Of a stretch of DNA of 64,000 bases, positions 17,281 to 27,000 are shown one piece after another. The stretch is taken from the NCBI RefSeq assembly GCF_026627255.1, contig NZ_JAPNLM010000006.1:248001-312000 (forward strand), written 5' to 3'. The notes beneath the pieces were generated by a model. It searched no databases, had not been told where the DNA came from, and worked only from the letters and a program-made list of their open reading frames with translations. The position numbers were made by a program, and so were the translations under genes. Every line of letters starts with the position of its first letter. Positions within the stretch are counted from its first letter, which is position 1. The DNA is from Streptomyces antarcticus. GTDB lineage: Bacteria; Actinomycetota; Actinomycetes; Streptomycetales; Streptomycetaceae.

Positions 17281-19362
17281 TTGTCGAAAAAGAATGATCC
17301 CGCTGTGCGTGCGGTTGAATCGGAGCGGGATTATGTGTCCTCCTTGTATGAGTTGCTCACCGAGCGGATTTCCGAGGCGCGAGTCCACCGAGCGGGTGTG
17401 CTGAAGGCACCGGCGGAAAGCGCCGCTGAGGCATACGAGAGAGAAATCGCCGCCGAGCGTCTGGCCAAGGAAATCGGTCGGCTGGAGGGCGCCGAAAAGG
17501 GGCTGGTCTTCGGGCGCATCGACTGGACGGACGGCACGGCGCTGCGCATCGGGCGGATCGGACTGCATACGGAGGAAGACGACCTGCCTCTGCTCGTGGA
17601 CTGGCGCGCGAACGCGGCGCGGCCCTTCTACGAGGCGACACCGGTCCACCCGATGGACCTGCGGCGGCGCCGGCACCTGCGCCTCGAGGAGCGCACGGTC
17701 ATCTCGGTGAGCGACGAGCTGCTGGACGGGACTGCCCCGACCGACGAGGACATCGTGGGGGACGGCCCATTGACCGAGGCTCTGTCGGCACGGCGCACGG
17801 GCAGGATGCGCGCGGCCGTCGCGACGCTGCAGGCCGAGCAGGACGAGATCGTCCGCTCCGCCCACCGCGGGGTGACCGTTGTGCAGGGCGGGCCCGGCAC
17901 CGGCAAGACGGTGGTTGCCCTGCACCGGGCGGCCTATGTCCTGTACGCGTTCCCGCGCGCCGCGGAGGAGGGTGTCCTGGTGGTGGGCCCGAACGGCCGG
18001 TTCCTCGACTACATCTCCCAGGTCCTTCCCTCGCTCGGAGAGAACGATGTCGTTCTGGCGACTTGCCGGGAACTGGCCGGAGCGTCCACGGACACGGTGG
18101 ACCCGTTCGATACGGCGCGTCTCAAGGGCAGCTCCGACCTCGCCGACGCCTTGGCTGGCCTGCTGCGCGTCCACCAAGCCCCCGCCGGTGACTTCACCGT
18201 GCGGGTCGGACAGGAACTGGTTCACCTCTCCGGCGAAGAAGTCGCCACGGCACGCGACGCCGCCGTGGCAGCCGCACCGGGGCACAACCCCGCGCGCCAG
18301 GTGTTCAGGGAGCTCTTGGTCGACGCCGTCACCGACGCGATGCAACGAGATATGGGTGACCTCCTGGAGCAGATCGACGCCGATGCCGAAAGGATGACGG
18401 GCATCAACCTCGACCGGTTCACGGGAGCCGCCCAGCGCCGTGCCGAAGGTGCGGCCGACTCGGGTCCGGTCCACGAGCTGGACCTGGACGCCATCCGAGC
18501 CGATCTCCTCGACGACGCCGGCGTCGACCGAGCGGTCGAGGTGCTGTGGCCGCGGCTGGTACCCGCCGACCTCGTGAAGGCGCTCCTGACGAACGCCGGC
18601 GCTCTCGCCGAGCGCCTGCCCCGCCTGACCGCGCAGGAGAGGTCCCTTCTGCTGCGGGGTCCGGACGACCCGTGGACCGATGCCGATGTGCCGTTGCTGG
18701 ATGAGGCGGCGAGCCTGGTCGACGGCCCCCCCGAGCGGACGTATGGGCATGTCGTCGTCGACGAGGCGCAGGAACTGACCGCCATGCAGTGGCGGATGAT
18801 CGTCCGCCGCTGCCCGGCAAGGGCGATGACGCTGGTGGGTGACTTCGCCCAGGCAGGCCCGGTCGCGACAGCACGCGACTGGAAGGAAGCACTGAGCCCG
18901 CATGTCGGATCGCGGTTCAAACTGCACAACCTGACCGTCAGTTACCGCACCACGCAGGAGATCCTGGAGAGCGTTCGGGACCTGCTCACGCGGATCGCTC
19001 CGGACCAGAAGCCCACCCGGTCACTGCGTAGCGGTGAGAGCCCTCGCACCGTGACCACACCTCCGGACGGGTTGGTCACCGCCGTCGTTCAGGAACTCCG
19101 CGCCCAGAGCACCGCGCACCCGGGCGAGCTTTTGGGAGTGATCTGCGCGGACACCAGGGTGAGCGAGCTGACGGCCCAGGGCATCGCTCACCACGCACGC
19201 ATCGTGCCGGCGTCCGAAGCACGCGGCCTGGAATTCGATGGCGTCGTCGTCATGAACCCCGAGGAAATCATCACGACCCGCCCCGGTGGAGAAAGGGACT
19301 TGTACGTGGCCCTGACCCGGGCCACCAAGCGCCTCTGCACCATCACCGTCCAGCCCGCCTGA
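17281..19362 (+). CDS. HelD/HelR-like RNA polymerase-associated UvrD-family helicase
   Basis: A 693-residue superfamily 1 ATPase. TTG at 17281 is the best start: AAGGAG sits 7 nt upstream, and the protein then begins MSKKNDPAVRAVESERDYVS, the usual opening of HelD. The N-terminal ~75 residues are a charged coiled coil, the arm that in characterised HelD enters the RNA polymerase secondary channel. The Walker A motif GGPGTGKT is at 203-210 and Walker B DEAQ at 494-497. The C-terminal part has the SF1 signature LYVALTRATKRL. HelD proteins recycle stalled RNA polymerase, and the HelR subgroup gives rifamycin tolerance by displacing the drug. This sequence alone does not show which subgroup applies. 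It appears monocistronic, within the accessory region. Confidence 0.85.
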   Translation: MSKKNDPAVRAVESERDYVSSLYELLTERISEARVHRAGVLKAPAESAAEAYEREIAAERLAKEIGRLEGAEKGLVFGRIDWTDGTALRIGRIGLHTEEDDLPLLVDWRANAARPFYEATPVHPMDLRRRRHLRLEERTVISVSDELLDGTAPTDEDIVGDGPLTEALSARRTGRMRAAVATLQAEQDEIVRSAHRGVTVVQGGPGTGKTVVALHRAAYVLYAFPRAAEEGVLVVGPNGRFLDYISQVLPSLGENDVVLATCRELAGASTDTVDPFDTARLKGSSDLADALAGLLRVHQAPAGDFTVRVGQELVHLSGEEVATARDAAVAAAPGHNPARQVFRELLVDAVTDAMQRDMGDLLEQIDADAERMTGINLDRFTGAAQRRAEGAADSGPVHELDLDAIRADLLDDAGVDRAVEVLWPRLVPADLVKALLTNAGALAERLPRLTAQERSLLLRGPDDPWTDADVPLLDEAASLVDGPPERTYGHVVVDEAQELTAMQWRMIVRRCPARAMTLVGDFAQAGPVATARDWKEALSPHVGSRFKLHNLTVSYRTTQEILESVRDLLTRIAPDQKPTRSLRSGESPRTVTTPPDGLVTAVVQELRAQSTAHPGELLGVICADTRVSELTAQGIAHHARIVPASEARGLEFDGVVVMNPEEIITTRPGGERDLYVALTRATKRLCTITVQPA

Positions 19363-19369
19363 AGACTCG

Positions 19370-19394
19370 GCGCCCGCGTCGTCGCCGCGGGCGC
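19370..19394 (+). terminator. Hairpin terminator after the helicase gene
   Basis: Perfect 9-bp stem (GCGCCCGCG / CGCGGGCGC) with a 7-nt loop, 7 bp after the stop codon at 19362. Confidence 0.6.
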
Positions 19395-19441
19395 ACCCGG
19401 CGCGGTACGGACACCGGCCCGCGCGCATGGGGCTGCTCAGG

Positions 19442-20335
19442 CTTGTCCCGTAAGTGATCTCTGAGTCGCCGGGGGCCGGGCGGTCGTGGTCGGGCCGGTC
19501 GTTTATCCGGCGAGGGCGAGGGCGAGGGCGAGGTCGTGCATGCGGGCGATGCCGAGCATGGCGTGGTGGACTCCGGCGCGCTTGAGGCGGCAGTCGCGGA
19601 GGGCCTTCCAGGTCTTCACGCGGGCGAAGACGTGCACGACGCGGGCGCGTGCTTGCTTGTGGGACTTGTTGCGGGCCTGCTTCCAGTCGGGCAGTTCTTC
19701 GCCTTTGCGTCGGCGGTGCGGCATGACGAGCCCGGTGCCCGGGTAGCCGCCGTCGGCGATGGTCATGGTCGTGCCGACAGGGGCTTTGGCGCCGGATTCT
19801 TCCGATGCCTTGCAGTCGTTGCCGTTTCCGGCGAGGGATCGGCCGACCACGACGACCAGGCGGGTGTCGGCGTCGATGACGACCTGGTGGTCGGTGGAGG
19901 ACCGGTAGTTCTTCGACTGTGCGGCGATGGTGTGGTCGGGGGTGGGGTCGGGGGTGGGGACCAGGGTGCCGTCCACGATGAGCACGGTGTCCTTGGCAAA
20001 CCGTTTGCGGGGCTGGAGCGCGAGCATCGGCCCGAGGTGGTCGATGATGCGGTCCGCCGCCGACTTGGACACCCCGAACAGCGGAGCGAGCTGGCGCATG
20101 GTCAGGTCGGTCCGCCAGTACGCCGCGACGAGCAGTGCACGGTCCTCCAGAGGAAGGCTCCACGGCCGGCCCTTGCGGACCGCGTCCGCACCCTCACGCC
20201 GCAGCACGGTCACCAGCTTTCCGAAGCAGCGCGGGCTCAGCCCCGTGAACGGGGCTATCCAGGACGGCTCCGACGCCGTGATCACACCAGCCACCGCAAG
20301 ATCATCTCACGCGTTACCGGCAGTTACGGGACAAG
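19442..20335 (-). mobile_element. IS5-family insertion sequence, apparently intact
   Basis: An element of 894 bp bounded by perfect 12-bp inverted repeats CTTGTCCCGTAA (19442-19453) and TTACGGGACAAG (20324-20335), with one full-length transposase gene on the minus strand. I cannot see a clear target duplication. A decayed relative with matching ends lies 340 bp to the right. Confidence 0.85.
19503..20294 (-). CDS. IS5-family DDE transposase
   Basis: A 263-residue transposase. The N-terminal helix-turn-helix part contains TMRQLAPLFGVSKSAADRIIDHL. The catalytic domain begins with the first Asp in LIVDGTLVPT, followed by YRSSTDHQVVIDADTRLVVVV with the second Asp and IADGGYPG. The HVFARVKTWK region carries later conserved residues of the family's catalytic core. 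The layout matches the DDE_Tnp_4-type transposases of Streptomyces IS5 elements. The gene is full length inside intact terminal repeats, so it may be active. Confidence 0.88.
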   Translation of the reverse strand: MAGVITASEPSWIAPFTGLSPRCFGKLVTVLRREGADAVRKGRPWSLPLEDRALLVAAYWRTDLTMRQLAPLFGVSKSAADRIIDHLGPMLALQPRKRFAKDTVLIVDGTLVPTPDPTPDHTIAAQSKNYRSSTDHQVVIDADTRLVVVVGRSLAGNGNDCKASEESGAKAPVGTTMTIADGGYPGTGLVMPHRRRKGEELPDWKQARNKSHKQARARVVHVFARVKTWKALRDCRLKRAGVHHAMLGIARMHDLALALALAG

Positions 20336-20444
20336 GCTTCGCCGCCTCACCGCCCGTGGCCCCACCGCGGCATTGCCGCAGCGGTGGATCGTGCTCAATG
20401 CCCTTGACCCGGCCGACTGCTTCACGGTGGCGAAGTAGTCGTAC

Positions 20445-20657
20445 TCACACGACATATATCGACGGCTGTTGTACGGCTCGGCTGCCAGTCGCGACTGATA
20501 CGACAAGGGGAAACCTCAGCGGTTCCAGTTCGTCCATCAACGTCTGCGCCCCCAAGTGCGGTCCTCGGGCGAGCCGGGCAGTCACGTACTCGACGAACGG
20601 TTCGTACGGATCCGGCAGATGCCGTTTCCGTACGCCAGGGGTCCGCTCCCCAGCCAC
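20445..20657 (-). pseudogene. IS21-type transposase (IstA) fragment
   Basis: A minus-strand frame encodes PDPYEPFVEYVTARLARGPHL and LMDELEPLRFPL. These resemble the IstA segment in which a Pro-x-Glu-Pro-Phe/Tyr-Val stretch precedes the Asp-Glu-Leu motif of the catalytic core. The fragment has no proper start, and the rest of istA and all of istB are missing. Confidence 0.5.
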
Positions 20658-20674
20658 ATGCGAGGCTGAGGGGC

Positions 20675-21091
20675 GTCCCGTAAATGATCTCCGAGCTACC
20701 TCGGCTCGGCCGTCGCGGGATCCGCTCGTCTATCGGCTCGACGCGGGCACGGACCAGAGCCTCACACCCGTACTGAAGCCGAGGTGCGAGAGCTGTTGCA
20801 CCGGCGTGGCTGGCGGACGAACTAGCTGCGCGAGGTGTGGCTTCTGCTGGACCACGTCGTCCAGCTCTGGACCGCGGATCAAAGCTCTGGACGACCAGTA
20901 CGAGGCCATGACCATCGACGACGACGGCCATGCACTCGATCAGTTCCACAGGCTGCCCGGCCCCGACCTGTGGTGGTGGCGGCGCCACCCACGCATCCTC
21001 GCCAGGGACCTCGGGCGTTCGCTTCGTTCGGCCGGTGCATCGGAACCGGCCCGGACCCGGCGTGACCCTCAGCCTCGTGGGATTACGGGAC
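20675..21091. mobile_element. Decayed or MITE-like relative of the neighbouring IS5 element
   Basis: GTCCCGTAA at 20675-20683 and TTACGGGAC at 21083-21091 form a 9-bp inverted repeat matching the tips of the intact element. The subterminal bases also agree (TGATCTC[T/C]GAG follows the left end in both). The ~400 bp between has no intact transposase. It is either a deletion derivative or a non-autonomous element that the intact copy might mobilise. Confidence 0.55.
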
Positions 21092-21215
21092 AGGCCCTAT
21101 TCCGGGGTGGACAGTCCCCGCAACTCGGTGCCATGCTCATCTATCTGGGTCGGGCCTTTCACCTGCAGGGGTCGGACCCTTGAGATTTTACGTGGGGAAA
21201 TGGGGGATCGCTTAT

Positions 21216-21986
21216 ATGGGTAGCGTGAACGACAGGTTGACGTGGCAACCGAGCTTGAGCAGTGTCGATACACGTGACGGCCGAGCTTCCCCGTGGGTTG
21301 GGCGATCCCCGTTGCAAACTGAGATCGCGGTGCCGACCGGCACCCTCGATACCAAACTCCAGATCATGCTGATAATCCAAGACGACATTCGTCGATACAG
21401 TATCGAGGGAATGCTTCGTTCAATTGACATCGGGTGGACAGTGCAATTCAGCGCGGCTGTCGAAGATCTCTCGACATTCCGCAACGGCCAGCTGATCATT
21501 TCATCCAGCGACGCTTTGGAGCCTGTACCTGCCGAGATCGCTGAAAAGCTGCGTATCCATAACATGCATGTACTGGTCCTGGTGGATTCGGCAGACGTTG
21601 TTGAGCAATCCTGGGTCGATCATGCAAACGGTTTCCTGGACTGGGCGGATCTCCGTCCCGAGACACTGCGCGAAGCGATCGTCGACGTGGAGGCTGGACG
21701 ATTTCATGTGTCGGCGACTCTGGTGCGACGATCCGTAATGGCACCCGACCAAGCAGGCGATGACACCACCTCGAAGCGCGCGTCGATGATTGCACTGACG
21801 GCACGTGAACACCAGGTGCTGCGCCTGATTGCCGAGGGGCAAAGTAACCGGCAAGTCGCTGGATCGCTGAGCATCTCTGAACATGGAGTTAAACGCATGG
21901 TCGGCATTATTTTGGCCAAGCTCAACTGCCCAAATCGGACTCTTGCGGTTGTTCGGGCCATAGAGTCGGGGCTCCTCGTTGTGTGA
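21216..21986 (+). CDS. LuxR/NarL-type regulator with a degenerate receiver-like domain
   Basis: A 256-residue transcriptional regulator. The C-terminal helix-turn-helix begins near residue 194: LTAREHQVLRLIAEGQSNRQ, then SLSISEHGVKRMVG, a classic GerE/NarL domain. The N-terminal part (LQIMLIIQDDIRRYSIEGML onwards) has the outline of a response-regulator receiver, but I see no conserved phosphoacceptor Asp, so it may respond to a ligand or act unphosphorylated. ATG 21216 has a purine-rich GGGGGA about 8 nt upstream; a TTG at 21180 in the same frame is the alternative. GC content is visibly lower than in the core genes. It may be a pathway regulator that once belonged to the PKS cluster. No partner kinase is nearby. 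Confidence 0.78.
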   Translation: MGSVNDRLTWQPSLSSVDTRDGRASPWVGRSPLQTEIAVPTGTLDTKLQIMLIIQDDIRRYSIEGMLRSIDIGWTVQFSAAVEDLSTFRNGQLIISSSDALEPVPAEIAEKLRIHNMHVLVLVDSADVVEQSWVDHANGFLDWADLRPETLREAIVDVEAGRFHVSATLVRRSVMAPDQAGDDTTSKRASMIALTAREHQVLRLIAEGQSNRQVAGSLSISEHGVKRMVGIILAKLNCPNRTLAVVRAIESGLLVV

Positions 21987-22854
21987 GGTGTCGACCAATT
22001 GGCGAAGTTCTGTCCGTCCCAGCCCGTCCATGAACGGGTCGATCCCGGCCTGCGGTGGGTGCGAGAGCTGTGTGTCGATAGCACCGGCTCGACGGCGCCG
22101 GGCTCTCCCTGACGTAATGGCTCCAGGACCTGCACCCGCAATTGACTGCCGAGGTCCAGCCGCACTGCTAGGCGGTGGTGGACGGTCTCGCTCTCGCGCA
22201 GCATCCAATTGCCATCGCGCTGCAACGCCTGGACGAGTGAGCTTCCCTCTACGTCCCCTGGGTGTGCTCAGGCCAAGAACCTCGTGGCCAGTTCGGGAGT
22301 CGGACCGGTCCGAAGAAGGGCAACCCGCGGACGCAGTAGGAGACTGCCTGTCCGGAGACGGCTGCCAGGAAGACGGATCCGAACAGCGGCCCACTGATGT
22401 CGTCGTAGTCGTCCTCTGCCACAGCAGTCGGAGCAACTCGCGCTCCTGCGGCGTGAACGGACCGGAGTTCCGGGCCGGCACGGCCCCGAGCCTGGGTCTG
22501 CACCGCATAGGGGCTGCGCGCTCGCCGCTCAACGAGGCACCCGCGCGCACCCTCCTGCGAGCGGGCATGACCGCGGACGGGCGGATCCGCGATCACGTCT
22601 TCGTTCACGGAGCCTGGCGAGACTCGATCCTGGAGCACGAGTGGACTCCCATCGACATCTTGAGTTGGTGATGCCCGGTGTGGGCAACGCTGCCCGAGTA
22701 CGCGCCTGAGGGCTTGTCTTTGGATCCGGACACCGTCGACGGCTCCGGCGGTCGTGGCCCCACCTGACGCCGACAGGGACAGTAGACGTGCGATACGGGA
22801 TCTCCGATGCGGCCGCGAGACGGACGGTGGTCGCTTGCGACCGGCAACGATTTC
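21987..22854. other. Region of gene debris
   Basis: About 870 bp with no intact gene. The only part I recognise is an acetyltransferase C-terminus near its end. On the minus strand near 22430-22470 a short stretch (FTPQERELLRLLWQR) resembles the start of a LuxR helix-turn-helix, but it is too short to call. Confidence 0.45.
22503..22671 (+). pseudogene. GNAT acetyltransferase C-terminal fragment
   Basis: The frame ends LLRAGMTADGRIRDHVFVHG followed by AWRDSILEHEWT, the usual C-terminus of RimJ/RimL-type N-acetyltransferases (KAGM..EG..R.H...GxWRDS...EW). The N-terminal acetyl-CoA-binding core is absent and the sequence between Ile and Glu looks shortened. It is a remnant. Confidence 0.6.
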
Positions 22855-23142
22855 AGCATCTATTCCCCCCAGGGACTCCCCACGGCCGCTTCTGGGGCGA
22901 TCTGTGAGCGATGCGAAAGTGAAGTGCGAATGATGACTGAGTGTGATGAGAGGGGGCTTAGAGCCAGTCGCGCCGCTTGAAAATTACGTACAAACTGAGG
23001 CAAACCATCCCCATGAGGCAGATCGCAAGGGGGTATCCGAAGCTCCAACCCAACTCAGGCATGGACTCGAAGTTCATGCCGTAGATGGTTCCGACGAGTG
23101 TGGGAGCAAACAAAATGGCAGCCCACGAGGAGATCTTCTTGA
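22855..23142. repeat. Left copy of a ~288-bp direct repeat (corA 3' end and flank)
   Basis: This stretch matches 30822-31105 in the same orientation with only about 20 differences and small indels. It contains the last codons of an upstream plus-strand gene (FPPGTPHGRFW.DL, stop) and the 3' end of corA on the minus strand. Similarity ends abruptly on both sides. Confidence 0.92.
22958..23142 (-). pseudogene. corA C-terminal fragment
   Basis: The minus strand encodes the end of CorA: the second-last helix, the GMN signature (YGMNFESMPE), the last helix and KRRDWL with stop. Everything upstream of 23142 is unrelated. The differences from the intact copy mostly leave the protein unchanged, so the fragment probably derives from a functional allele of another lineage rather than from a recent local copy. 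Confidence 0.85.
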
Positions 23143-23602
23143 AGTCGCCACCCTCACACCGCTGACCTGCGGAAATCGCCCGGAGAGGCCCTCTGATCTG
23201 CGGCGATCAGCCTTTCCGTCCCTTTCACCGTGCTGCCCGTTTGTACGGCCGATCCTCCCCAGCCGCTCCCCAACGGGGCTTCGTTCTCCCCAGGTTCTCC
23301 CCAGCCGCGACTGCCTCTGAAGACGGATCGCCTCTGGTCGGGACCGCGAACCGCCTGGCGTGACCGGCTGCGCGACGTAGCGGCAGCGAGGCAGGAGTAG
23401 GTGGCCGTCAATCGCTTGGCGGTAGCTCCTGACTGGGTACGGCTGCTCGTTCACAGGGGACAACCGCTGCGCTCCCCGACGCCCAGGGCTGTGGCGCAGC
23501 CTAGGCGCAGGCACGCGCGGAGCTCCTCCACGGCCCGGTTGAGGCGTTCTCGCGCCCCGGGTGTCTCCACCGCCGTGATCAAACCTCCGACGACCGGGCC
23601 GA
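23143..23602. other. 460-bp intergenic region downstream of the toxin operon
   Basis: No credible gene. It contains a pair of related words (CTGACCTGCGGAAATC near 23162 and CTGATCTGCGGCGATC near 23192) and three copies of CTCCCCAG between 23250 and 23310. Its left edge is the sharp junction with the corA fragment. It may hold the terminator of the toxin operon or an old attachment site; neither is demonstrable by eye. Confidence 0.4.
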
Positions 23603-24067
23603 TCAGGTGGCGAACAGGCCGTCGAGCAGCGCCGAGGCCGAATCGACCTCGTCCCCGCTGTACCCGGTCCTGAACCGCAACTCCTCCGCGCCCAGCGATT
23701 CGACCGCCAAGCCGATCAATGGCCGCCAGCACCTCGCGGTCGCGGCAGGGAATTCCCTGCGGGCTTCCGTCCCGTCTCCCGCTTCCGCTGGGCCCGAAAC
23801 GCGCAGGGTTCGCCCGTCCGGGAAGTCCGGCGAGACGATGCGCACATCCACCGGGCCGACGGCAACGCTCTTCTTGATGTCGCGTGCCAACTCCAGGACG
23901 TCGACGGAGCAGTGCGGCGGGATCCCGGCCGCCGCCAGTCGCTCCTCGGGGATGCTGCCGAACTCCTTCGTCACCTGGAAGACGATTTTGAACTGCTGCG
24001 CGGTCATCGTCACGTCGGGCGTACTGCTGCGCACTTCCTGATGCCTCATCCCGTCATTCCAGCTCAT
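23603..24067 (-). CDS. Putative immunity protein of the Rhs toxin
   Basis: A 154-residue acidic protein whose ATG (24067) lies inside the last codons of the toxin gene, a 14-bp overlap implying translational coupling. That position is where polymorphic-toxin immunity genes sit. I do not recognise a family: it has an N-terminal segment (TAQQFKIVFQVTKEFGSIPE), a central strand-rich part (VDVRIVSPDFPDGRTLRVSG) and a C-terminal acidic helix (GDEVDSASALLDGL), with no signal peptide or membrane helix. It should act in the cytoplasm by binding the toxin's C-terminal domain. The role is inferred from position only. Confidence 0.65.
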   Translation of the reverse strand: MSWNDGMRHQEVRSSTPDVTMTAQQFKIVFQVTKEFGSIPEERLAAAGIPPHCSVDVLELARDIKKSVAVGPVDVRIVSPDFPDGRTLRVSGPAEAGDGTEARREFPAATARCWRPLIGLAVESLGAEELRFRTGYSGDEVDSASALLDGLFAT

Positions 24068-27000
24068 CGAAGTACGTCTTCCCTTCCTTCGGTGTGAAGA
24101 CCGTACCCTTGTCCCCCTCCTCGATGACCACGGCGTTCTTGTCCGTGTCCCAGTACGCCACTCGGCCCCGTTCCAGGAACTTCGGTTGCAGCACCGTGGG
24201 CACGTCCCCGTTGATGACCCCGTCGACGTAGAACTCCAAGGCCTTCGGGTCGACGTCCTTCACGTAGTGTTCGAAGCCGCCCGGATCGTTGAACCGCTTC
24301 CGGGAATGGTCCGCGATGTTCTGGGAGATGGGGTCGACCTGCGGGCAGGGGGAAAGCCCCAGCGGGTCCGCCCATGTCAGTGGGTTGTGGACATAGGCCG
24401 TGGCATTGGGCGCCGGACCCAGACCGAGCGGGTCCACACTGAGGTAGCGGCACGCCTCCGGGTCGTAGTGGCGGTGGAAGTTGTAGTGCAGGCCGGTTTC
24501 CGGATCGAAGTACTGACCGGGGAATCGAAGGGGGGTGTAGGTCGTGCTCGACGCCGCCCAGGCCGTCGTTCCCCACAGCGTGCCGCGGGCCCGCCAGGCA
24601 AGTGTTCCCGACTCATCGATGAGTTCGCGCGGTGTGCCGACGAGATCGGTGACTATCGCGAAGAAACGCTCGTCGATAGCCTCCTGCGGGGCGTCCGCCC
24701 GGAAGAGCCGCACCGTCTGGGCCAGCGGCCGGAGGCCGCTGTGGTCCCAGGTGAGTGTCACGGCATGCGGCAGGTCCTGCGATTCGGTCGTCTGTTCGCA
24801 GAGGATGGTGGCGTCCCAGGTGAAGGACACCTGCTCCAGAACGCTCCGGCCGTCGGCGGCGAGGCGTCGCTTCGCGATGCGGCGGCCCAGTCCGTCGTAC
24901 AAGTAGCGCCATACCGCACCGTCCGGTGTCGTCACCATGACGAGCCGGTCCTGGGCGTCCCACTCGTAGCGCCACGTGTCCGGCTTGCGTGACAGCCGGG
25001 TCTTCTGGCGCAGGACGACGCGCCCTTGCGCATCGTGCTCGTAGCGCACGTTCCCGGCCCGGGTGATCCGAGTACCGGTGTAGGACCGGCTTCCGGTTGC
25101 CTCTTGGACCGGGTGGGTGCGGGGCCAGGAGGCCTCGGTCTGGTTGCCGGCTTCGTCGTAGGCGTAGCGCTCGGTCCAGTTCGCCGCGTGGACCGCGGTG
25201 ACCCGCCCCGCCTCGTCGAGGTCGAAGCTGCGGCTGCCGGAGAGCCGGTCGTCGACTGCGGACAGGTTGCCGTCCGCGCGATAGGTGTACGCGCGGCGCT
25301 GAAGGACGCCGCCCCCACCACTGATCTGCTGATCGGCGAGCCGCCCCCGCACGTCGAACTGGTGCCGGAGAGTGAGGGTCTGGCCGATGTGGCGCGTGAG
25401 TTCACGGCCGGCCGCGTCGTGCTCGAACGTCAAGGTGCGGCCGGAGGTGGTGAGCTCCGACCGTCGACCGGCCGCGTCGTACGCCCAGGTGCTGCGTACC
25501 CCGCTCGGGGTCGTCCTGCCGGTCCGGCGCCCCAGGGCGTCGTGGGTGAAATCGAGTGTGCGGCCGTTCACCGTCTCGGATACGACCCGCCCGAAGCGGT
25601 CGCGCAACCGGGTCGTCACGGCGTCGGGAGCCGCGGCCACGGCGAGTTCGTCGAAGATGTCGTACTCGTACGTGGTGACCGCACCCGCGGCGTCCTTGCG
25701 AAGGACCTGGCCGAGTTCGTTGTGTTCGTACCGGACGCGCTGGCCGAGTCCGTTCGTCCGGGTGACGAGACGGCCGGCAGCGTCGTAGGAATAGGAGAGC
25801 GTCCGGCCATCGAAGTCCGTCTCGGATATGAGTCGGCCGACCGGATCGTACGCGTAGTTCCACGTCAGGCCCTGCGGGTTGGTGACCTGGGTGAGTCGCA
25901 GGTTCGTGTCGTGGGTGAACTCGTAGCGCACGCCGTCCGGCCCGGTGCGCGCAATCAGGAGGTCGAAGTCGGTGTACTCGTAGGTCGAGACGCCTCCCAT
26001 CGCGTCCCTGTGACCGACGCAGTTTCCCTCGCCGTCATAGGTCCACGACTGCTGGGTACCGTCGGCTTCCGTACGGGTCGACAGCCTGTTCTCCGCTCCC
26101 CATCGCAGGTGGACGGTCGCTCCGAGCGGGTCGGTTATCGCGACGGGGCGGTTGAAGGCATCGCGTTCGTACCGCGTAATCGCCCCCAGTGGATCGGTGA
26201 CGGTGACGGGCAGCCCCGCCTTGTCCCGCCACACGGTGGTGCTCCGGCCGAGGGCGTCCGTGATCACTTCGAGGTTGCCCGCCTCGTCGTAGCCGAAGCG
26301 GGTCGTCGCCCCTGACGGATCGGTGACGGACGTCCGGTTTCCCCGCGCGTCGAAGGTCTGGCGCGTCACGTTGCCGTCCGTGCCGATGATGCGCACCGGC
26401 ATTCCCAGCGCGTCGTACTCGGCACGCGACTGCCGGCCGTCCGGTCGTTCGACCGCCGTGAGCCGCCCGTGTGCGTCGTAGGTGTACCGGCTGACCTGGC
26501 CGAGGGGGTCGGTGCGGGCGAGTAGGCGGTCACGCCGGTCGTACTCGAAGCGGGTGACCGCTCCCAGGGCGTCGATCTCGGCGACGACCTGGGACCGGCC
26601 GTTGACGACGAAACGTTCGGTGTTGCCCAGGCCGTCCGTGAGCGCGGTGACGCGAAGGCCGGTTTCGGGATCGGTGCCGTCCCAGGTGAAACGGGTTTCG
26701 AGGTGGCCGTTCACACCCGCCTGGTACGTGCAGCGGTCCTGGTCGTCGTACTCGTAGACGAAACGGCTGCCGTTGGAGTCGGTCCATGAGGTGATGCGGC
26801 CGTGGTCGTCGTAGCCGTGGAGCAACGGGCGGCCGACGGAGTCGAAGACCTCGCCCAGCCTCCCCTCGACGTATCCGTAGCGCACGATCTCCGCGTCCTT
26901 GCCGTCAGGGGACGCACCCGCCAGACGAAGAGCGGTGACCCTGCCGTCGGCGGTTTCCAGCTTCAGGTGGTAGCCGCCGTGGTGAACGATCGATGTCGGT

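Noticed and set aside
23451..23596. Minus-strand frame reading LIGPVVGGLITAVETPG after the immunity gene, as an extension or second immunity protein
   Set aside because: It is in a different frame, has no start with a ribosome binding site, and a frameshift cannot be shown without homologues.
25026..26315. Long plus-strand open frames opposite the Rhs gene
   Set aside because: They are mirror frames of the YD repeats, caused by GC-biased codon positions; composition is Val/Gly/Arg-rich with no motif, and the minus strand is clearly coding.
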